64,000 nucleotides of DNA from Akebia trifoliata (lineage: Eukaryota > Streptophyta > Magnoliopsida > Ranunculales > Lardizabalaceae): positions 8,989,974-9,053,973 of the forward strand of contig CM030716.1 in the NCBI GenBank assembly GCA_017979445.1, written 5' to 3'. The notes below the pieces were generated by a model. It was not told the DNA's origin and made no database searches. It was given only the letters and a program-made list of their open reading frames with translations. Positions 11,901-23,860 of this stretch are shown here, in pieces; position 1 is the first letter of the stretch, and every line of letters begins with the position of its first letter. Both the position numbers and the translations under genes were made by a program.

Positions 11901-14900
11901 CCATAAAATTGGTACGGGACACCTACCACCTTACCTTGGCTAGGTAGGGGACACCTTTCTTAATTTTATGCACTTTTAAGGCTTTTTGGTTGGATCCGTT
12001 TTAATTTGGTGGGATTGATTTATAGTAGTCCAGTTTTTAAAAACATTGTTCACATGCATCAATCATCCCAAAAAGGAAAAAAAAAAAAAAAAAGATTCTT
12101 TTGACTGATGAATTCAGTGAGATTGTTAGACATAAAATTGCTGAATTCTTTAATTTCATAGTGAAACCTCAAATTTTTAATGAAAAATGGTGGTGATGCG
12201 AATACAGCTGAAGCTCTAGGACTTCCACTTGTTCATCCATATTTGATACCCTACAGTAACGACGACCAAGGCTTCAAGCGAGGAGTGAATTTTGCCGTCG
12301 GAGGAGCTACAGCCTTAGATAACAGTTTCTTTAGTAACATAAATGTCAACAATCCCTACGCAATATACTCTTTGAACGTTCAACTTGATTGGTTCAAACA
12401 ACTTTTGCCTTCTCTTTGCCACTCAACATCAGGTATTTGTAATTTATTTTATTTAGATTTTTTTTCCTTCTTCCATATAAGTATTTAAGATTGATGACTT
12501 CCATGATTCTAAAACTCTTCCTAGAACACGGGTAGCAACCCCAAAAGCAAATCATTGTGGATTGGCAGAATTTCCAATTACATTAACTCGTTTGGATACC
12601 TAGATGGTTAGTTGATACTTTGAAAATCTCATTCGAGTTTACGAAAACTGGCTTGATGTTATATATATAGGGAGCGGTTCGGCAGCCCTAAAGTTTGTCA
12701 AACATTTCTTGTAAATCACTTTTGATGGGGTTAGAAGTTTTGGAATAGGCTGATTTTTTGTAAGGATGATCTCTATGGTGAAGAGATCATCCTCACCAAA
12801 AATCAGCTCATTTTGAAACTTCTAGTTTACAAGTTGAAGAATCATGGATCGTCCAATTTTTGTAAATCACTTTTGATGGGGTTAGAAGCTTTGGAATGAG
12901 CTGATTTTTTGTGAGGATGATCTCTATTAATAGGCTGATTTTGGTGGAGTCCTATTCATAGAGATCATCCTCACAAAAAATCAGCTCATTCCAAAGCTTC
13001 TAACTCATGTTTTGAAAAATGTTTGGCAAACTTTAGGGCCGTTGAACTGCTCCAATATATATATATGATTTAATTGTTTGTAATGTGTATAGAATAAGAT
13101 TGTTTGCTTCATCTATCAATCTACCTTATATAGAAAATAATTAGTAATTAAATATAGATATCTATATTTATAAAATAAATTATGTTTTTTAATAAAAATA
13201 AGAAAAATTTTAAAATATATACGTATACTAGAGTTTGGACATTCTCTCTTGGGTTAAGGGGTAAAAGCATTAAAAATAAAGTTTGAAAGGTATTATTGAC
13301 AATTTTAAATTTAAAAGGATAAAAGATAGAAATAATAAAATAAGTTAAAGGATAAAAAATAAAGTATAAAAAAATTATAAGGAATGAAGGAAAAAAAAAT
13401 AAAGTGGATTTCACAATACTATACTTTGATAGGAGGGTTAAAAGGTAGAAAAATGAAAAATAATAAAGTAAGTCAGAAGGGATAAAAGATGAAATATAAT
13501 AAAGTTATATCACCAAACCCAATAGTCACGAAATATCACCCAATTCCGAAACTTCTAACCCCAATTTACAAGTTAAAGAATCTTGGACTATCTATTTCTT
13601 TGTAAACAACTTTTGATGCAGTTAAAAGTTTTGGAGTATGCTGATTTTTTGGTGAGGTTGATTACCTCATCATAGAGAACATCCTCCCCAAAAATCAGCC
13701 CATTCTGAAACTCTAAACTCATATAGGACAAAACACGTTAGTCAAATTGACTGTCGAACGAGATCCATAAATATACATATATAGATCACTGATTTAAAAA
13801 TCCAGCTGGATCGACAATCTGAACACTGATTTGAATAAACATTTTATTAAAAAATGTAGGTTTTTTCAAAACCAATGATTCAACCGCATGAGCCATCGGT
13901 TCTCATGAACCGATTCTTGAAATCTAAAATGTTATTATTATTATTATTATAAAAAATCATTTTTATTAGGATTTTTTTAAGAAAGGAAGGAGAAAACTTT
14001 TTAGATTTGAAGAAAATAAAAGATGCAATGAAAATTTTTAAGTCTTTTTTGTTTTTTCATCAATTCATGAAAGAGTCCAAAAAAAATTTTCTATTTTTTA
14101 TATTAAAAATTATTTAATAAAGACAAGCCTGTTTAACCATATTGAACATCAACCGACCATTCGAACAAATTTTTTATTTTATTATTGGTCCGATTTTTAA
14201 AACATTGAGATAGATAGATAAATGTTAATTCCTTTTATGTTTTTCACTTCTTAGTTGTTCATGTATAAGTTTCTATATTATAGATTGCAAAAAATTCTTC
14301 AGTCAATCTCTATTTGTTATGGGAGCGTTTGGGGGAAACGATTACTTCTATCCTTCTGCTGCTGGAAAAAGTTATGAAGAGATTCGAAAACTTGTACCTT
14401 TAATCATCAAGGCCACATCCCAGGCAATCCAGGTGAGAACAAAGACAAATTTAATTTGAGAAATTAATAAAATTGTTGTTGTCTCATATATATAAACAAG
14501 AGAAATTTATCAAAACGAAGCACTTTTCAAAATTATTTATCAAAACGAAGTACTATATATCTTATTTCCAAAAATGACATGTTATCATTTTCAAAAATAT
14601 TTTATTTTACAAAAATAGTATACACAATAATTTCAAGAATTTTGGTATCAAAAATAACTTTTTTTTATTTTTTAAAGTTCAGTGTCAATGGGATCCTTTT
14701 GGCTAGGGGTGCAACTTGGTTCGATTTAAATTAATAATCAAACCAAACTGATAACTTTAGGTGGTTTGGTTAGGTTTGGAACAAGTTGCAGTTCGGTTCC
14801 GAATTACAAAAATGTAGAATTGATCAATTTGGTTCGATACTCAGATCAAGTATGTATAGAACTGAACCAAACCAAGAATCGAATCCTTATGCAATAAATA

Positions 14901-17900
14901 ACTATATACGTATATAATAATTATTATGAATTATTTTAGGAGTTGGGACATAGATTAATGATCTTTTATGGATAAACTAATGACTTTTTATGAAAAGATT
15001 AGTGATTTATTGTATGAAATTTTATGTTTATTATTCGTTTGTTTGTTCATTAAAAAGTGTTACTTGCAATTTATAGAATATTGGCAAGTCATAGAACCGA
15101 ACCAAACCAAACCGACTTTAGTTCGTTTTGAGTTGGTTTGGTTCCAATGGAATTTGGTTCAGTTATGGTTCTTAGTTAGTAGAACCGACCTATATCGGTT
15201 CAGTTCCAATTTGAACTCAAATTGAACCAAGTTACGCCCCTACTTTTGACACTGTATAAAAATAAATTTTGATCTCCTATCAAAATGATCTTGTTGACAT
15301 TAAGTATTTTTTTATAAAAAAATTACCTTTTTCATGAGATCAGAATTTATTTTGTACGATGACAAAAACCTTTTTTTTTTAAATATACCCAATGTCAACA
15401 AGATCCTTTCAAGATCAGAATTTATTTTTGTACAGTGTTAAAAGGATACCCTTGACACTAAACTATTTTTTTTTTTTTTTAAAGAGTATTTTTTATATTA
15501 AAATTCTGAAAATTATTTTTTGTACTATTTTGGTAAATTAAAATATATTGATAAAAATAATTTATCATTTTGGAAAATTAGTTTAAAAGTGCTCCGTTTT
15601 GGGGATTATACAATTTTCAGTGCATATTTTAGTAAATTTGCCCCTATACAATTTATTGCTCTGTACCATGTTGTGGCCATTTTTCTCATGGAAAATATGT
15701 TGGGAAAAAGTATGGCTCAGATGATGGGTATTTCCTAGAGAGACCCAATATTAATATATCTAAATTAAGTGATTCCTAAAAAAGTCTCTCCTTTATAGGA
15801 TCAAACACAAGTTTAAATCAGTCATATGTCTATGCTTTGCATCAAAAATCTGTTTGAGATTAGAAAAATCTATTTATGTCAGAAAGATTTGATTGCTGAC
15901 ATTTAAAACAACAAAAAAACAAGTGCTTGGACCTAAGAAAACCCGATGGCAATGTAGATTTGCAGTAAAGAGAAATTAATTCAAACACTAATATCACCCA
16001 CTTTTTAATATTATCAACATTATTTTGATCTGATAATAATTAATTTCTTCAGTTTTGTCAACGACAACAATAAGCATGTGAGGTGTTAATCACCCCCACT
16101 TGGCCATTGACTATCCCCTCAATAGAATAGGATTATGGTAATGCGCCTCCCAAGATACAACAAAGATGTCCCAAGACATCATAATGGATATTGGGCCTAG
16201 TGATCCCAATGGTGCATATGAAACTTCACAATTGTGCATCGTCAACCCAATTTAAAATATAGATATTTTTTTTTTCACTAAATAAGCAATAATATACCTT
16301 AATATATGATAATACACAAAATAAAAGGGAATACCCTCGGATTACAAAAATAGCAAAAAGATCCATCCAATCTGTCATTAGTGCTTTTCTTACAAACAAT
16401 GCATGGACACTCCAAAAAGTAGTGATGAAAAATACTTAATAGTAGAAAGTAAGAAACTATTGCAATTTTTTTCTTTTTACATCCTTTTAAATTTGAGTGC
16501 TAAGGTGACATTGGATTTACTGTGGTTTTTACATTTCTGACGTGGAGATGAGCACATAATCGTAGATGTTATTTCCTCGCGATACGAGTAAATACATCTA
16601 TGGTTACGTGCACACCTCCACGTCCGAAATGTAAAAATCGCAATAAAGCCAATATCACTCCAGCATTAGTGTTTAAGTTTATAATCTACCAATCTAAAGA
16701 TATTATTTTTGGAGTGTAAACATGCATATGAAACCAGCACAAAACTAATATAAGGAACTAAAATGACAAAAGATTGACATCGATTCTCACTTTGGTGACA
16801 TGAATGTGTGTGTGGAACAATAGATGCTTTTCATTGAGATATAAGTAAACACATCTCTGGATCTTTGCGTACCTCCACATCAGCAAAGTGAGAATTGATG
16901 TGATGAGGTAACTCTGGCACAACTCAACATTAAAATGACACCATGTTCATGCTTGCTATTCGATATGAGAATTAAGACATGATTATTTATAATCTCCATT
17001 GATGACTTATTTTTCTTCCTGTTGTTTTTGAGTAAAGACATTGATCAAGCTAGGGGCCCAGACGCTCTTGATCCCCGGAGAAGTTCCAGTAGGATGCTCT
17101 TCCATGTTTCTGACAATGTTCAAAAGCCCAAACAAGGAATTCTATGATCCAGAAACAGGTTGTTTGAAGTGGTTAAACAAGTTTGCCGAGTATCACAACA
17201 ACCTTCTTCAAAAAGAGTTGGATAGATTGCGAAAGCTGCATCCTGATACCACCATCATTTTCGCTGATTATTACAATTCTGCCTTGCGTTTTTATCGCTC
17301 TCCAAGTCAATTTGGTGTGCTCTCCAACCTCATTTATGATATTTTTATTATTATTTATTGTGGTTCAAACCCTTTATCAAAACTAATTATTGATTTCATT
17401 TAAAACATGCTTACCTATGAAAAAATAAAAATAAAAAACATCAAAAACTCATCCATCAAATTGACTTTTGGTATGTTACACTATGGAAAGAAGGCCGAAA
17501 GTTAGCCGGATTTAGACGAGGGATTTAAAAGATGAGTCACAATAAACTAAGTTGCTAAATCTGATGCTCTTGATTTGACAGTGGACAAAACCATTGATAT
17601 TTTTCTTCAGGCTATACAAGGAAAAAAATCTATGGTTTTGTTCTTATGCCACATCAAGAGCGTTAGCTTTAGCAAGTAAGTTTATCATTAGTTTTAAAAG
17701 ATTGTAATGCCTGACATTTTTTTAGCTATCATCATGTATCATAATAACATTGTCTATTCAATATTCTCCTACCCCACTATATAATAACAGTTCTTGATTG
17801 GGTTGATTGGGCTCTAGGCACTCAATCAAGGGCATTTACATGTGGATTCTTACAACTTTCGTATTATTTCAGGATTTTCAAAGGGAACGCTTGCAGCTTG

Positions 17901-18129
17901 TTGTGGAGGGGAAGGTCCATATAATTTTAACTTATCGGCTGGGTGTGGAAGGGAGTATTCAAAACTCTTTGGCGACCCATCAACATTTGCCAATTGGGAT
18001 GGTCGTCACCTAACGGAAGCAGCATACAAAACAATTGCCAGTAGCATATTAGATGGATCTTACTCCATTCCTCCATTCAACATCTCTTGTTTAGCACCAA
18101 TAGGGGATATTAGATTTGATCCCAAATAA
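8973..18129 (+). CDS. GDSL esterase/lipase, tandem copy 1 (five exons)
   Basis: Exons are 8973-9270, 12208-12432, 14284-14432, 17038-17314 and 17873-18129. All introns are GT-AG and the phases join without a break, giving 1206 nt and 401 residues, usual for plant GDSL lipases. A Leu-rich signal peptide (about residues 18-43) implies secretion. Block I is FGDSYSDTGN with nucleophile Ser54; block II is NFAVGGAT (127-134); block III is GGND (191-194); block V is NWDGRH with Asp359 and His362. The protein should be a serine ester hydrolase. The sequence resembles the At1g28590 / acetylajmalan-esterase-like / sinapine-esterase-like clade, but the substrate cannot be told. The start could be Met18 (9024), which leaves a better signal peptide. 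Part of the Leu run is encoded by a CTT microsatellite. Introns 1-4 are 2937, 1851, 2605 and 558 bp and are full of MITEs. Confidence 0.93.
9816..10982. mobile_element. TIR element in intron 1 of GDSL copy 1, hosting a nested MITE
   Basis: Terminal inverted repeats of about 55 nt. The left contains ACTTTGACCCTTATA and CATAATTTCATTTTGACCC (9829-9870); the right carries their complements (about 10925-10975). No transposase is visible. A second element (9939-10465) sits inside it. Confidence 0.65.
9939..10465. mobile_element. hAT-like MITE nested in intron 1 (copy 1)
   Basis: Begins GGGTGCAACTTGG and ends with its near complement CCAAGTTGCACCCC. It is 527 bp, non-coding and rich in GGTTTGGTT/AACCAAACC-type inverted sequence. 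It belongs to the family of the intron-3 element at 14704-15242, where an 8-bp target duplication can be seen. Confidence 0.7.
11211..11354. repeat. Inverted repeat in intron 1 (copy 1)
   Basis: Arms share CCCC, GACATATGCCCTC and CATCATAGAA or their complements, separated by about 70 nt. Probably a small fold-back element; no coding content. Confidence 0.6.
11584..11960. mobile_element. MITE in intron 1 (copy 1)
   Basis: A 377-bp non-coding element with terminal inverted repeats. It starts AGAAAGGTGTCCC and ends GGGACACCTTTCT; similarity extends inward about 27 nt to a shared CAAGGT/ACCTTG. An internal inverted pair (GACCCACTGA / TCAGTGGGTC) is also visible. The target duplication is unclear. 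Confidence 0.72.
12669..13054. mobile_element. Double-hairpin MITE in intron 2 (copy 1)
   Basis: Outer inverted ends of about 37 nt (GGAGCGGTTC near 12671 and GAACTGCTCC ending 13053) sit between TA-rich tracts, suggesting a TA-type target. Inside are two fold-backs: an imperfect one (about 12731-12823) and a perfect 47-bp inverted repeat (12881-12927 with 12958-13004, 30-nt loop). It lies in the sense transcript of the GDSL gene. Same family as 5036-5285 and the weaker copy at 13535-13770. Confidence 0.8.
13535..13770. mobile_element. Degenerate fold-back of the same MITE family, intron 2 (copy 1)
   Basis: Arms around 13621-13662 and 13678-13720 share the CTGATTTTTTGGTGAGG / CCCCAAAAATCAG core with the 12669 element but carry more mismatches. 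An identical copy is at 31305-31540 in GDSL copy 2. Confidence 0.6.
14704..15242. mobile_element. hAT-like MITE in intron 3 (copy 1)
   Basis: Starts TAGGGGTGCAACTTGG and ends CCAAGTTACGCCCCTA. It is flanked by an 8-bp near-perfect target duplication, CTTTTGGC (14696-14703) and CTTTTGAC (15243-15250), the length expected for hAT elements. It lies inside a larger AT-rich inverted structure (about 14505-15650, arms sharing AAGCACTTTT-type sequence). Confidence 0.78.
16510..16653. repeat. Fold-back in intron 3 (copy 1)
   Basis: Arms of about 45 nt: ATTGGATTTACTG and TTTTTACATTTCTGACGTGGA on the left are matched by complementary sequence ending AAAGCCAAT on the right. The loop holds ATTTCCTCGCGATACGAG. 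A second fold-back follows at 16776-16903 (CATCGATTCTCACTTTG with CAAAGTGAGAATTGATG). Confidence 0.65.
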
Positions 18130-18303
18130 GAATCAACTTTCAAATATTATTGTTTGATGAATGTTTCAATCATCAGTAAGGAAAATAAGTGTCACGTATG
18201 GTTTGTCTAGAATTATTAAATTATTGATTTCATTCAAATGATTATTGTAGCATGATCAATTCTTGAATGAATTCTATCAAAAATATCCTCTCCCATTCAC
18301 TTA

Positions 18304-18859
18304 GACCCTGTTTGGATACTAGAAGCAGAAGTACTCTATTAAATAGCAAGAGCTTGAGTACTCTATGAAGGAACTAGAGAAGTACTTTTGTGCTGAAAAG
18401 GCATTTGGGAATCAACTTTGTAAAGTATTGGCAAAATTACTTTTGTGTTGGAAGTGTGTTTGGGAACCATACTGACTTCTCTTGGCTTTAAAAAAAAGAT
18501 CAGAATACCCTTTTATTATACATCTTACTATTTTTTATCTTTTAGTGTCATAATATGACTTAAAATTGTATTATTTTTGACATTTTAACAATAAATATTA
18601 ATATAATGTATATTTAAACTCACGTATACTAAAAATTTCAAAAAATAAATTGACAGCACCTCCCATAAAAATTGAATGTTTGCACTTATCACCTATTGAA
18701 TTACCATATATATTAAAAATATATCTCATACATACCAAGTCTTGACATATATTCATATTTAAATAAGTTTGATACATGCAATCTAAATATATCTATCAAA
18801 GAAATAACTCCATAACTAACACAATTATTAGAAAAATATTTTTAGGAATAATACAATAA
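18304..18859. mobile_element. MITE-like fragment 3' of GDSL copy 1
   Basis: Begins GACCCTGTTTGGATACTAG after TTA and continues with AGCAGAAGTACTCTATTAAA and ACTTTTGTGCTG blocks, then AT-rich sequence. Its right terminus was not found; the LINE fragment follows. Related to the intron-4 insertion of copy 2 (35326-36617). Positions 18130-18303 are the gene's 3' flank. Confidence 0.55.
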
Positions 18860-19327
18860 GCCAAAGAGCTCTGGTGATTTTCTCTTTTTCACCTATCTAA
18901 GAGTAGAAATTTATCAAAAGAAATCATAAAGGGAGTTCGATTCAATCTTTGGTTTGATAATAGAATAACCTACAAATTTCTGTGAATAAATCTTATTTTC
19001 CTATTAGAATGGGTGAATCGTCTAATAGTTTTTTATGTAGAAACCTTTTTAAAGGTGGAGATAACACCATGGATAGATCCCTCGAACCAAAGCCAAATTT
19101 AAAAGGGAAGAAGATTACCCCTATTCCAGAGGCAGAAGTCTAAAAAGAAGTTGATCGATAGGAAAACACGTTTTTTGGCTATGTTTGGGGAAGAGACCTT
19201 ATTTCCTAGGGTTAAAGACTGCAATAAACAAACTTTGGAGGATTAAAAGATCAGTTGAGATCATTTCGATGGATGGTGGATTCTTCCTTTTTAAGTTCAG
19301 TCTTTTATAAGATTGCGAAACCATTTT
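18860..19327 (+). mobile_element. LINE 5' fragment cut by the duplication junction
   Basis: Aligns with the 5' end of the LINE at about 40200-40668 and contains the start of ORF1 (MGESS... and LEPKPNLKGKK), with stop codons such as the TAA after PIPEAEV. Similarity stops abruptly after CCATTTT at 19327; the LINE continues at 40669 in copy 2 but not here. Confidence 0.85.
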
Positions 19328-20071
19328 TCGTTGTCTATATTGTATTGGAATTTTGAGGTATTAGGATTGACTAAAAAAAAAATCCCTCGCAAATAATAAA
19401 TAATAAGGTTGAAAGAAAATGTTTGGTTGTAGCTAGTTGGAGGTTGGGAGTAGAGTAACAATAAAAATATTGGTGATACTATTCAAGTCAGTCCAATAGT
19501 CATAGTGAAAGGAATTGCTTTCCACCATGAAATTTCAATGTCAACATGGACTACATGTAATTTTAGGATTCCATTTTGATCATACCTGATCAAATGTACT
19601 CTGCTTTCCACCATGAAATTTCATTGTCATGGTTAATCATGTTTTTTCCATTCAACTACCTAGAGTCATATATTCTGTCAGTAAAGACAAGGTTTCTAAA
19701 TTATAAGTGACAGTTAAAAATAGGAGAATGGCTTGATTTGAATGTGATTCGGAGAACAACAGAAGTCAAAGGAAGTGATCAAATACATTCAACTAAATAA
19801 ATGAATCAATTATATGTGAATGACCTGTCTTAACAAATGTTCTATTATTAAAGTAGCTTTAGTTCGCCAATACTCTGAATATAAAAAAGAAATAAGGGAT
19901 TTCTGGGAAATAGGCAGCTTTAATTATTTCTTTGAACTTCCGAATGGTTAAAAGTAGGCGATTATTGACCTTACATGAAGAATGAGAATTCAATAACAAG
20001 ATGACAAACATATACATAATATACATAACATAGATAATTCATATTGTAATTGAAAATTAATTAAGAAAAAT
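19328..20071. other. Segment between junction and alignable copy 2; no gene
   Basis: AT-rich, no coding sequence recognised. It has a short internal direct repeat (TTCCACCATGAAATTTCA near 19520 and 19608). By colinearity it should match sequence just left of the window. Confidence 0.55.
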
Positions 20072-22512
20072 TGAAAACAAAAACTTCCACATCAAATAAA
20101 ACAAAAAGAGCGGATTCATTGGTAGAAATCATAGTTATGAGGGAGTTCTAGTTATGGCAAGAGCTGGCTTGAAGCATTGATTATAGAATATGTTGGTATC
20201 ATTGGCATTTTAACCCATAGCATTCTTGTTTGTAAGTGGCTGTTAGGGAGTCCATGCTCTAGCTATGGCAAAATCTGAAGCCAATGTTGTCCTTTAAAGC
20301 GTATGTTACCTCATTTAAATAAATATAGAAGAAATTTTACAATATTTTCTCTATTGTCGAAATCTAATTATTATGGGGAAAAGCTTCAAAGTCTAAGCAT
20401 ATATACATAAACAAATGACCAATTAGAATGTAAGCACAACAAGTGGGCTACCAATACCATCCCACCCCCTTATACGTACTATACCCAATAATTAGAGTGA
20501 TTGTATGATTATGGTTGTTCGATTAACAGTTTTCATCAGTTGTGAAAATTACAACAAAAATTCAATGAAATAATTTATCAGTTTGGGTTATTATCCGCAC
20601 CATTAAATTAATTAGTATTGTTGCCTCCTATCAATTTAGCAATTTATATATAAGATTCTCATGCAATTTCACTTATAAATATATAAGTTGCGGGTTGTTT
20701 TTGATATGGTAATTTTGTTTATGTATGCATATGCAATGTCAGCCTTTACGAAAAATACAATGTGAGCTATGAATATGTAGTATTTCCATATGATTTGTGG
20801 TCTTAATTTTTTACTTACAATAGGAATAGATTCGAAACAGGTTTGAAGTCTTATACAAACTAGATGGTTTTTTAAATTTAACATCCCATCCCTCCATTCA
20901 AACTTCAACTCTTGCTTGGTGTGCTATGGTAATCTCATTTGTTTCTTTGTGAAGTACTCCCTAAGAAAATAACATACACTTCAGCAAAGGACATATTCTA
21001 CAATGTCAAAAGTTTATATGAAATTAGAATTCATCTTAATTAAATTTCACAAAAACAAAATAAAATACTTTAGTTTTAGTAAGCAAATCAAAGAAGAATG
21101 TTCACTTGAAATAGGCTTGAACCAAATGGTAAGAAATATAAACAGTTGTGAATTTTTGACTCCAATACTAAACAAACTAAAAGCTAACATTAATTTTTGA
21201 TTTTTTTAGTTAAAGAGTAAAATATATTCTATTTACGCTAGACTTGAGAAGTGTAAAGTCACAAGCATAGATAGAGTCAATTTCCCAATTCTGTTGTAAT
21301 CCCAAAATTATGGAAATTTTCAATTTCTATGGATTTGTAATGCATTTACATGCATAGTATAATATACATGTACATATATTGTGAGGCAATATTTTACATA
21401 AATAAAGAATACCACACAACAATCAAATAATTTAACAAAGATAAGTAAATTTATCATTATCATCATCAAAAGCGTTATCCCAAATATTTGGGGTCAGCTA
21501 ATTAGCCTTATCATTATGCAACGTTTTGCCATAAATTACGAAAGGATTCAAAACAACAAATATTACACTATAAAACTCCAGTAGCAAAAATAAAATACAA
21601 TGTAACTTGGTCTCCAATAAATTTAAAACAACAACAAATTAGACAAACAAGAAAGGTGAGCTAATCCAATAATGAACTTTATATCCATTTCAAAACACAA
21701 TAAAAATTTTCAATTTGAAAAAATAAGTTCTAGAAACTTGAAATTCCACCTCTGTTTTTTCTGTACTTGTCTCAATATCTTGGTAGCTCAAGGAATGAAA
21801 CCAAAGAAAAAAAATGTGTTAAACTAATACTAATAACATACATAAGAAAATCTACGTAAAATAACATAAAATTAAAAATTGTTTTAGAAGATTATGTTAA
21901 TTTAATATGTATTTATTTGATTCATCCTAATCAACTTTTGAGTGGTAGAATTTTATAGCAATGTCGACTCAATGTATATCATGCATTGTATTACAGTATT
22001 TCATATGCTTTATTACTATTCTAATTTCTGAGTTTAATTTGTAGAAATTAAGGATCATAAATCTTTAGGTACCTAAATCTAATACCAATATATCACTTGC
22101 CACAATGTTTTTTTTATTATAAATCCACCAAGATATAGTTTAAAAGTTTTTTATTTGTTGATTGGCCAAAAGAATGTTTAAGAAGGTCTTTTAAGTATAT
22201 GACATTAATTTTTTCATGTTCACTGAAACAACAAATTAACTCCCTTTTCCGATCACTTGTACTTATAAAATATGCTTATCAATAAATTCCAACACCAACA
22301 TCAACTACAACAATTAATGCAAAAGGCAAATCAATAAATCATACCAACACAATTGTATAATAACATTGTTTGATACTAAAATTTAATATTTGGCGTGAAA
22401 GAAATTTTTTTAACAATATTTTTGAAATTCTTTTCATTTTCTCATATCTATTTCATAGTCTCTACAAAATTTGGAGGAGTTACCAAAAGAACTAATTATA
22501 AAGTAAGCTTAA

Positions 22513-22731
22513 GATGAATTTGACTACCCCACGTGGCACACTCAATCGACTCTCCTAACATGACAAGTTCATGAACCGTGGATCAATACGATTCAGGATA
22601 CATAATTCTCTTGGGATACACATTTTATGGGAAGAACAGTTTTGTATCACGGGGCGTGCAGCTCCACGGTTCCCGAACTTATCACGTCAAGAGAGTCAAT
22701 TGAGTGTGCCACATAGGATAGTCAGATTATC
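22513..22731. mobile_element. Fold-back MITE (copy 2 counterpart)
   Basis: Same inverted-arm structure as 4363-4584 with point differences, at the equivalent position of the second tandem copy. Confidence 0.7.
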
Positions 22732-23789
22732 TCGATCCAATAGAATATTGCCGAGCAAATTGAATTTACTCACCTATAATATAAGATAAGTTTCTCTCTT
22801 TTTTCCAAATGGAAGTTGTAATCAATTGCGTAATAATGAATTGAATAATGCTTAAGTTGGGAAAAAATGCTAATGAATTTTAAGATAGGCAAAAGCTGGA
22901 AAAAATAACTTTGAAGAGCCAGCCCACCTAATTGTGTGGGCCATCCAAGCACCAGGGGCTCATCATTACTGTGATTAAAGTCACTAAAGTTAGAGTCCTT
23001 AAATTTTGGAATTCTACATTTTTTTCACGTTTTTATAAAGAACCGAAGGCCCATAAAACATGATGGGATGCCATGATTGTAAGGTAGAAAATTCTATGAA
23101 TGTAAAAAGAAACCCTTATTTTCAACTTTAGATTTCAATTTTAAAGTTTAGATAATTTTTTATAATTATTTATGAATCTAATCTAAACCTGAAATGGTAG
23201 AATTTAATTAATTGTTCGATTAATTATAGAGAGCTGAGATGTTACTTAACCAACAAAGGAAGTTCCAGAAACAGACGATGAAATCTATCTAAACATCCAA
23301 CTAGACTTCTAATAAACATAACTAATGCTAATTTCTAGTCATTATATTTGAAAAAAAAAAATCATCTAGAATTTGAAATTCTGATTTTCTTAGCCCATGG
23401 TACTACTAGTTAACGATGATAAATGATCAGACAATTGTCAAAAATTTGTCAATGGAACTGATTTTTGATCTGCAATTCTACTAATGAGTAATTGTACTAG
23501 AAATTATTACTATTAGTATTATACATATATACATCACCCATTTTTCGTCGGTTACCCAAGATTTTGACCATGATTAACCCTTCAAATTATATTGTCTGAG
23601 AAACTAGTATGACTTGTAAATTCATTTTAATATCTTTTGTTAAGGAGAATAGATGTGAAAACAAGATTTTAAACCATGGTTATTACAGCATTGTCATTTG
23701 AAGTAATCACTAATCAAATAGGTGAACATCACTCTACATTGCCCGATCAAACTTACGGGTGCATTATCACTGTTTTTGCATTGTTTCAG

Positions 23790-23860
23790 GATTTTTGAAA
23801 AGGATACTTACAGCTTGTTCTCGAGCTGGAGGTCCGCCGTATAATTGTCGTTTAAAGTAA
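23790..23860 (+). pseudogene. Relic of GDSL esterase exon 5 (copy 2)
   Basis: Counterpart of 5915-5979. After a TTTCAG acceptor ending at 23789 the frame reads GFLKRILTACSRAGGPPYNC, then RLK and a stop at 23858-23860. Substitutions relative to copy 1 (S to L, C to S, stop shifted) show decay without constraint. Confidence 0.7.

Larger units (their letters stand above)
1..19327 (+). repeat. Tandem duplication, copy 1 (left end outside window)
   Basis: Window position 1 aligns with 20072, and similarity continues colinearly and in the same orientation to 19327, which aligns with 40668. The unit carries a GDSL gene, its flanks and the 5' end of a LINE. Outside the GDSL core the copies differ by several percent by eye; inside it they are almost identical. 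Differences private to copy 1 are the solo LTR 789-2487 and the fold-back MITE near 5036-5285. Copy 1 also retains segments that copy 2 lacks: about 230 bp near 2533-2762, about 33 bp near 4853 and about 70 bp near 6541-6611. Positions 1-783 contain no recognisable gene. Confidence 0.95.

Noticed and set aside
12180..12207. GDSL exon 2 as a separate gene starting at the ATG at 12180
   Set aside because: The acceptor ending at 12207 joins exon 1 in phase to give DFIAEALGLPL, the expected family sequence; the upstream codons do not match the family.
13148..13414. An 88-residue hydrophobic frame on the minus strand, repeated at 30918-31184
   Set aside because: AT-rich intron DNA read as Phe/Ile/Leu. 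Its conservation between copies is explained by the near-identical tract, not by coding constraint.
17807..18013. Alternative frame overlapping exon 5
   Set aside because: It is a shadow of exon 5; only the 17873-18129 frame gives the NWDGRH catalytic block.
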